Below, one piece after another: positions 59,485-64,000 of a DNA stretch of 64,000 nucleotides; the stretch's first letter is position 1, and the number at the start of each line of letters is the position of its first letter. The stretch comes from Pseudomonas fluorescens. GTDB lineage: Bacteria > Pseudomonadota > Gammaproteobacteria > Pseudomonadales > Pseudomonadaceae. Location of the stretch: assembly GCF_040448305.1 (NCBI RefSeq), contig NZ_CP148752.1, positions 6,695,728-6,759,727 of the forward strand. The letters are read 5' to 3'. Under the pieces are notes generated by a model, which was given only the letters and a program-made list of their open reading frames with translations, ran no database searches and had not been told where the DNA came from. The position numbers and the translations under genes were made by a program.

Positions 59485-60855
59485 CTACTTACCGATACAG
59501 AAGCTGGAGAAAATTCGCCCCAGCAGATCGTCAGAGCTGAACGCACCGGTGATTTCACCCAGCGACTGCTGAGCCTGGCGCAAGTCCTCGGCCAACAACT
59601 CGCCAGCACCGGCCAGGGTCAATTGGGCACGACCATGCTCGAGGGCAGCACTGGCATGACGTAGCGCCTCAAGGTGTCGCCGGCGAGCGCTGAAGCTGCT
59701 TTCGGACGTTTGCTCATAGCCCATGCAGGCCTTGAGGTGTTCACGCAGCAGGTCCAGCCCGACACCACCAGACTTGGCGCTCAGGCTGATGGTGACATGG
59801 CCATCCTCGCTGATCTCCAGGGCAATGGCTTCGCCCGTAAGGTCGGCCTTGTTGCGAATCAGGGTGACTTTCGCAGGATCGGGACGGATTTCGAGAAACT
59901 CTGGCCAGAGTGCGAAAGGATCAAGGGCTTCAGGCGCCGTGGCATCGACCACCAGCAATACCCGATCCGCTTCGCCTATGGCCTTCAAGGCACGCTCGAC
60001 GCCGATTTTTTCCACATGATCATCGGTATCGCGCAGACCGGCGGTATCCACTACGTGCAGCGGCATGCCATCGATGTGGATATGTTCACGAAGGACGTCA
60101 CGGGTGGTGCCGGCAATTTCGGTCACGATCGCCGCTTCACGCCCGGCCAGGGCGTTGAGCAGGCTGGATTTACCGGCATTCGGACGACCGGCAATGACCA
60201 CTGTCATGCCGTCACGCAGCAAGGCGCCCTGCCCGGCTTCGCGGATGACGGTGGATAACTCGTCGCGCACCTTGTCGAGCATGCTCAGGACGTGGCCATC
60301 GGCGAGGAAGTCGATTTCCTCTTCCGGAAAATCGATGGCCGCTTCGACATAGATGCGCAGGCCGATCAATTGCTCGGTGAGGTTATGCACACGTGACGAG
60401 AAGGCACCCTGCAGGGAGCGCAACGCGTTTCGCGCAGCCTGGGCAGAACTGGCTTCAATCAAGTCGGCAATGGCTTCGGCCTGGGCGAGGTCCAGTTTGT
60501 CGTTGAGGAAGGCGCGCTCACTGAATTCCCCCGGTCGGGCGAGACGGCATCCCAGTTCCAGGCAGCGCTTGAGCAACATATCCAGAACGATCGGACCGCC
60601 ATGGCCTTGCAGTTCCAGCACATCTTCGCCTGTGAACGAGTTCGGGCCGGGGAAATACAAGGCAATGCCCTGGTCCAGCACCTCGTCGTTTTCACTGAAA
60701 AAAGGACCGTAGTGGGCAAATCGCGGCTTGAGCTCGCGACCGCTGAAGGCCTTGGCCGCAACGCTGGCCAACGGCCCGGAAATACGCACGATGCCTACAC
60801 CGCCTCGACCTTGAGCGGTGGCGACGGCTGCGATGGTTTCGCGAGGAACGCTCAT
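59485..60855 (-). CDS. mnmE: tRNA-modification GTPase MnmE (TrmE)
   Basis: 456 residues from ATG at 60855 ([11 protein letters not shown]). N-terminal tetrahydrofolate-binding domain, G domain with Walker [10 protein letters not shown], and the C-terminal catalytic Cys in CIGK. Partner of MnmG. Confidence 0.96.
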   Translation of the reverse strand: MSVPRETIAAVATAQGRGGVGIVRISGPLASVAAKAFSGRELKPRFAHYGPFFSENDEVLDQGIALYFPGPNSFTGEDVLELQGHGGPIVLDMLLKRCLELGCRLARPGEFSERAFLNDKLDLAQAEAIADLIEASSAQAARNALRSLQGAFSSRVHNLTEQLIGLRIYVEAAIDFPEEEIDFLADGHVLSMLDKVRDELSTVIREAGQGALLRDGMTVVIAGRPNAGKSSLLNALAGREAAIVTEIAGTTRDVLREHIHIDGMPLHVVDTAGLRDTDDHVEKIGVERALKAIGEADRVLLVVDATAPEALDPFALWPEFLEIRPDPAKVTLIRNKADLTGEAIALEISEDGHVTISLSAKSGGVGLDLLREHLKACMGYEQTSESSFSARRRHLEALRHASAALEHGRAQLTLAGAGELLAEDLRQAQQSLGEITGAFSSDDLLGRIFSSFCIGK

Positions 60856-60887
60856 AAACCGGTATCCAGACAAAAGTGACAGATAGC

Positions 60888-60912
60888 AAAACGCCCCACT
60901 AGGGGGCGTTTT
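60888..60912. terminator. Bidirectional terminator between yidC and mnmE
   Basis: AAAACGCCCC-ACTAG-GGGGCGTTTT, a perfect stem with A- and T-tracts, ending the rnpA-yidD-yidC transcript. Confidence 0.9.
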
Positions 60913-60934
60913 GAGTGGTTATCCACAGTGTAAA

Positions 60935-62614
60935 TCAGGCAGCTGCTTTAGCGGCCGCTTCGATCTTACGTGTGATGTACCACTGTTGGGCGATCGACAG
61001 GCAGTTGTTCACTACCCAGTACAGCACCAGACCAGCCGGGAACCACAGGAAGAAGAAGGTGAAGATGATTGGCATCAGCTTCATTACCTTGGCCTGCATC
61101 GGATCCGGAGGAGTCGGGTTCAGCTGCTGCTGGATGAACATGGTTGCACCCATGATGATCGGCAGAATGAAGAACGGATCCTTGATCGACAGGTCAGTAA
61201 TCCACAGCATGAACGGCGCCTGACGCATCTCGACGCTTTCCAGCAGAACCCAGTACAGCGAGAGGAAAACCGGCATCTGCACGAGGATTGGCAAGCAACC
61301 ACCCAGCGGATTGATCTTCTCTTTCTTGTACAGCTCCATCATGGCTTGCGACATTTTCTGCCGGTCATCGCCATGTTGCTCTTTCAGCGCGGCCAGTTTC
61401 GGTGCCACTGCACGCATGCGCGCCATGGATTTGTAGCTGGCAGCCGACAGCGGGAAGAAGATCCCTTTGATCAGCATGGTCAGGAAGATGATCGACCAGC
61501 CCCAGTTACCCACAATGGCGTGAATATGTTGCAGCAACCAGAAGATCGGTTGGGCGATGAACCACAGAATGCCGTAGTCGACCGTCAGTTCCAGACCTGG
61601 GGACAACTCTTTCAGCACGGCCTGGCTTTTCGGACCGGCGTACAGGACAGCGCTGGTCTCGGCCTTGGCACCCGGTGCAACACTCATCGATGGGCCGGTG
61701 TAGCCGATGATGTAGTTGCCTTTGCTGTCTTTACGGGTCTGGACGACGTTGTTTTCGCCCTTGGCCGGAATCCATGCGGTCACGAAGTAGTGCTGCAACC
61801 AGGCAACCCAACCGCCAGTGACGGTTTCTTTCAGCTGAGCCTTGTCCATGTCGCTCATCGACACTTTCTTGTACGGCTCGTTACTTGTCCACAGGGCGGC
61901 ACCCAGGTAAGTCGCGGTGCCGGTAGCGGTGGTCGACGAAGGATCGGCGCTGGCGTCGCGCTTCAACTGGGCGAACATCGCACCGGTCCAGGGCTGGGCG
62001 CTCTGGTTGTCGATCAGGTAGGAAACGGTTACGTCGTACAGGCCGCGTTTCAGGGTGAAACGCTTGATGTAGTTGACGCCGTCCTTGCTGAACTTCAGGT
62101 CCACGACCAATTGGTCCTGGCCGTCAGCCAGTTGATAAACCTTCTTCTCCGAGGAATAAACCGGACGACCAGCCGGATTTGCATCCGGACCGTTGGTGCC
62201 GATCAGACCGCTTTGCGCCAGATAAGTACGTTCGCCGCCGTTATCGAACAGCTGGAACGGAATTTCCGGGTGATCCTGACGACGCGGATACAACGGCAGC
62301 ATCAGTTGGGCAACATCGCCACCTTGTGGGTCGACAGCCAGGTCCAGTACATCCGTTTTGATCTGGATGAGGTCCTTGCTCACAGCCACCGGCGTTTCGG
62401 CTGGTGCGCTGGTGTCGCTTGCAGCACGTGGAATGTCGTCACTGGCAGAAGCGTTGGAGCCAGATGCCGTATCCGGCAGGCCCGATGCAGTCGTATTGGT
62501 GGCAACATTCTGAGTCGGCAGGGCAGCCTGGCCATAGTCCTGGTTCCATTTAAGAACCATAACGTAGGACACGATTGCCAGGGCGACGATCAGGATCGTG
62601 CGTTTGATATCCAT
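60935..62614 (-). CDS. yidC: Membrane protein insertase YidC
   Basis: 559 residues; N-terminal membrane anchor, large periplasmic domain (about 60-340) and five further membrane segments with the conserved charged groove (IKGIFFPLSAASYKSMARMR). Inserts proteins into the inner membrane. Confidence 0.97.
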   Translation of the reverse strand: MDIKRTILIVALAIVSYVMVLKWNQDYGQAALPTQNVATNTTASGLPDTASGSNASASDDIPRAASDTSAPAETPVAVSKDLIQIKTDVLDLAVDPQGGDVAQLMLPLYPRRQDHPEIPFQLFDNGGERTYLAQSGLIGTNGPDANPAGRPVYSSEKKVYQLADGQDQLVVDLKFSKDGVNYIKRFTLKRGLYDVTVSYLIDNQSAQPWTGAMFAQLKRDASADPSSTTATGTATYLGAALWTSNEPYKKVSMSDMDKAQLKETVTGGWVAWLQHYFVTAWIPAKGENNVVQTRKDSKGNYIIGYTGPSMSVAPGAKAETSAVLYAGPKSQAVLKELSPGLELTVDYGILWFIAQPIFWLLQHIHAIVGNWGWSIIFLTMLIKGIFFPLSAASYKSMARMRAVAPKLAALKEQHGDDRQKMSQAMMELYKKEKINPLGGCLPILVQMPVFLSLYWVLLESVEMRQAPFMLWITDLSIKDPFFILPIIMGATMFIQQQLNPTPPDPMQAKVMKLMPIIFTFFFLWFPAGLVLYWVVNNCLSIAQQWYITRKIEAAAKAAA

Positions 62615-62616
62615 GA

Positions 62617-62862
62617 TTACTCGGCCATCGAAGAAGAACGGGAGGTAGGGATAGGTGGAACCGGGTCATAACCACCGGGATTCCACGGATGACAGCGACC
62701 TAAACGACGAAAGGTCAGCCAGCCACCGCGAAGAAGGCCATGATTTTCGATGGCTTCTAACGCGTAGCAGGAACAACTGGGGTAGAAACGACAGTGACTG
62801 GCCATCAGGGGACTAATGGCATAGCGATAAAACTGGATCGGAACGAGTGCCAGTTTACGCAT
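62617..62862 (-). CDS. yidD: YidD membrane-protein insertion factor
   Basis: 81 residues, conserved [17 protein letters not shown] and [17 protein letters not shown]. Small protein between rnpA and yidC; overlaps rnpA by 8 bp. Confidence 0.93.
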   Translation of the reverse strand: MRKLALVPIQFYRYAISPLMASHCRFYPSCSCYALEAIENHGLLRGGWLTFRRLGRCHPWNPGGYDPVPPIPTSRSSSMAE

Positions 62863-63256
62863 CTGGACTGTCTACCCCTACAGTTTCGGTTTTGACTGCC
62901 GGTACTGGCGAACTGCGAGCCAGACGTTTCCAGAGTTTGCCGAAATGCTGAATCAATTCGGGGTTTTCTACATCACCCAAACCTTTGCGCGCGACGATAA
63001 CTATGTCCCAGCCGACCAGAGAATCCTGGTTCAGGCGAAACGATTCGCGCATCAGACGTTTGAGGCGATTGCGCTCGACGGAGAGCTTTACGCTCTTTTT
63101 CCCGATAACCAACCCGAGACGGGGGTGATCAAGATCGTTGTTGCGCGCAAGGAGCAGGAGATTTTTCCCCGGAACCTTGCCGGTAGGGGAGTCAAAGACT
63201 GCCTTGAATTGCCGGGGGGTAAGCAGACGCTTTTCCCGACTGAAGTCCTGACTCAC
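62855..63256 (-). CDS. rnpA: Ribonuclease P protein component
   Basis: 133 residues from GTG at 63256 ([17 protein letters not shown], as in other pseudomonads); the GGAG lies unusually close, so the start is less certain. RNR motif [13 protein letters not shown]. Overlaps yidD. Confidence 0.92.
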   Translation of the reverse strand: MSQDFSREKRLLTPRQFKAVFDSPTGKVPGKNLLLLARNNDLDHPRLGLVIGKKSVKLSVERNRLKRLMRESFRLNQDSLVGWDIVIVARKGLGDVENPELIQHFGKLWKRLARSSPVPAVKTETVGVDSPDA

Positions 63257-63272
63257 CTCCAGTGCCGGATTA

Positions 63273-63407
63273 TCAAACTGCCAGACGCGCACGACCTTTG
63301 GCGCGACGACGCGACAGGACGGCACGACCGTTCTTGGTAGCCATGCGAGCACGGAAACCGTGGGTACGAGCGCGTTTGATAGTGCTTGGTTGGAAAGTAC
63401 GTTTCAT
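63273..63407 (-). CDS. rpmH: 50S ribosomal protein L34
   Basis: 44 residues, [20 protein letters not shown] and ending GRARLAV, from ATG at 63407. First gene of rpmH-rnpA-yidD-yidC, read leftward from oriC. Confidence 0.96.
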   Translation of the reverse strand: MKRTFQPSTIKRARTHGFRARMATKNGRAVLSRRRAKGRARLAV

Positions 63408-63973
63408 TGTCGTGTTACCTGGTTCGTCCACAACGGGCCGGAATGGCCCCCGTTTTAAGAGACCGGGGATTCTAGAGAAAGCAAGCCTTCAGGTCAATTT
63501 CCAACCAACGTTTCCTTATAAATAGATCTCCAGAGGCTTTTTGGCGTTTGCACCTTGCGTAGATATAAAAATAAGAAAGGAAAGTATTTAAAGCTTTTTT
63601 GTAAAGCTTATAAAAGCTAGGCTCGCCACCTTCTGTGGATAACTCTATTCAGCCCTTGTTTTACCTGATGTACAGAGAATGACAACTACAGTGGAAAACA
63701 GTGTTCAGCCTGTGCTGCGCTGTCGGATAACCTGTGTGTGAAAGCCCGCCTTATCCACAGGCCGGTTATCCACCGAGTTTCGCCCCCACTTGTGCAATGA
63801 CCTTAACCCCGGTTATCCACAGAGCTTATACACAGACCACTGGTCGCCTTTTTTACGTAAGAAACGGTGATTCTTCTTGGTCGATGAACCACCTACGTGT
63901 GGATAAGTCGGCGTCTGGTCGCTACAATGGCCGCTTGTTTTTGCCTCACCGGCTTTCAACTTAGGGGATATCC
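63408..63973. other. oriC (rpmH-dnaA intergenic)
   Basis: About 565 bp with AT-rich runs and DnaA boxes at 63634-63642 (TGTGGATAA), 63751-63759 (TTATCCACA), 63766-63774 (TTATCCACC), 63813-63821 (TTATCCACA), 63826-63834 (TTATACACA) and 63898-63906 (TGTGGATAA). It carries the dnaA and rpmH promoters. The placement is that of the Pseudomonas oriC. Confidence 0.85.
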
Positions 63974-64000
63974 GTGTCAGTGGAACTTTGGCAGCAGTGC
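63974..64000 (+). CDS. dnaA: Chromosomal replication initiator DnaA (5' end only)
   Basis: GTG start with AGGGGATA upstream opening MSVELWQQC, the N-terminus of Pseudomonas DnaA. Only 9 codons are in the window. Confidence 0.9.

Overview
The window is a GC-rich Pseudomonas chromosome segment (P. fluorescens/P. putida-like) at the replication origin. The right end shows the classic order dnaA start, oriC, rpmH, rnpA, yidD, yidC, mnmE, second origin-like region, mnmG, rsmG, parA, parB, atpIBEFHAGDC, glmU, glmR, glmS. The REP palindrome near 3.5 kb and the DUF2790 and PtrA-like proteins also fit Pseudomonas.

Layout. 1-17.4 kb is ordinary chromosome: an HflK-like membrane protein (cut by the window edge), a lipoamide dehydrogenase, an Lrp-type regulator divergent from a LysE-type exporter, two overlapping envelope genes (TPR protein and DUF3142 lipoprotein), a PNPOx-flavoreductase-ferredoxin fusion, a GST, a LysR regulator, and a four-gene operon (AI-2E permease, NodT-type outer-membrane lipoprotein, HlyD-type adaptor, FUSC permease).

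17,419-43,122 is a 25.7-kb Tn7-like transposon inserted just downstream of glmS. It has three putative TnsB sites at the left end, four at the right end, and a GGTTT duplication on both flanks. Removing the element and one GGTTT restores a perfect GAAAAACCCCCT-GAGA-AGGGGGTTTTTC terminator shared by glmS and the FUSC operon. The element encodes TnsA, TnsB and TnsC at its left end, a large TnsD/TniQ divergent from tnsA, and a second smaller TniQ alone at the glmS-proximal end. No tnsE and no CRISPR system were found.

The cargo is a mosaic. It holds: a two-gene PD-(D/E)XK nuclease module of unknown function; a two-cassette integron array without integrase (GIY-YIG protein and another PD-(D/E)XK-like protein, each followed by an attC-like site); a SLATT-like two-TM protein divergent from a PhoD-like phosphatase; small membrane and secreted proteins; a stand-alone winged-helix regulator; a MerR/GDCCVxC heavy-metal module with a recognisable operator; a PtrA-like copper-type protein; a DUF2790 protein; and relics of cyanide-insensitive oxidase, tyrosine recombinase and ATPase genes. 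Threaded through it are two full copies and one partial copy of a 170-bp MITE, a Tn3-type miniature inverted-repeat element, palindromic recombinase-type sites and many degenerate intergenic palindromes.

43.1-64.0 kb is the conserved origin-proximal housekeeping block, nearly all on the minus strand. It covers amino-sugar synthesis (glmRS, glmU), ATP synthase, chromosome partition, tRNA modification, membrane-protein insertion and two origin-like intergenic regions rich in DnaA-box sequences.

Most likely new biology: the glmS-inserted element with two TniQ proteins and its terminator-splitting insertion, the PD-(D/E)XK two-gene module, and the integrase-less cassette pair carried by the transposon.
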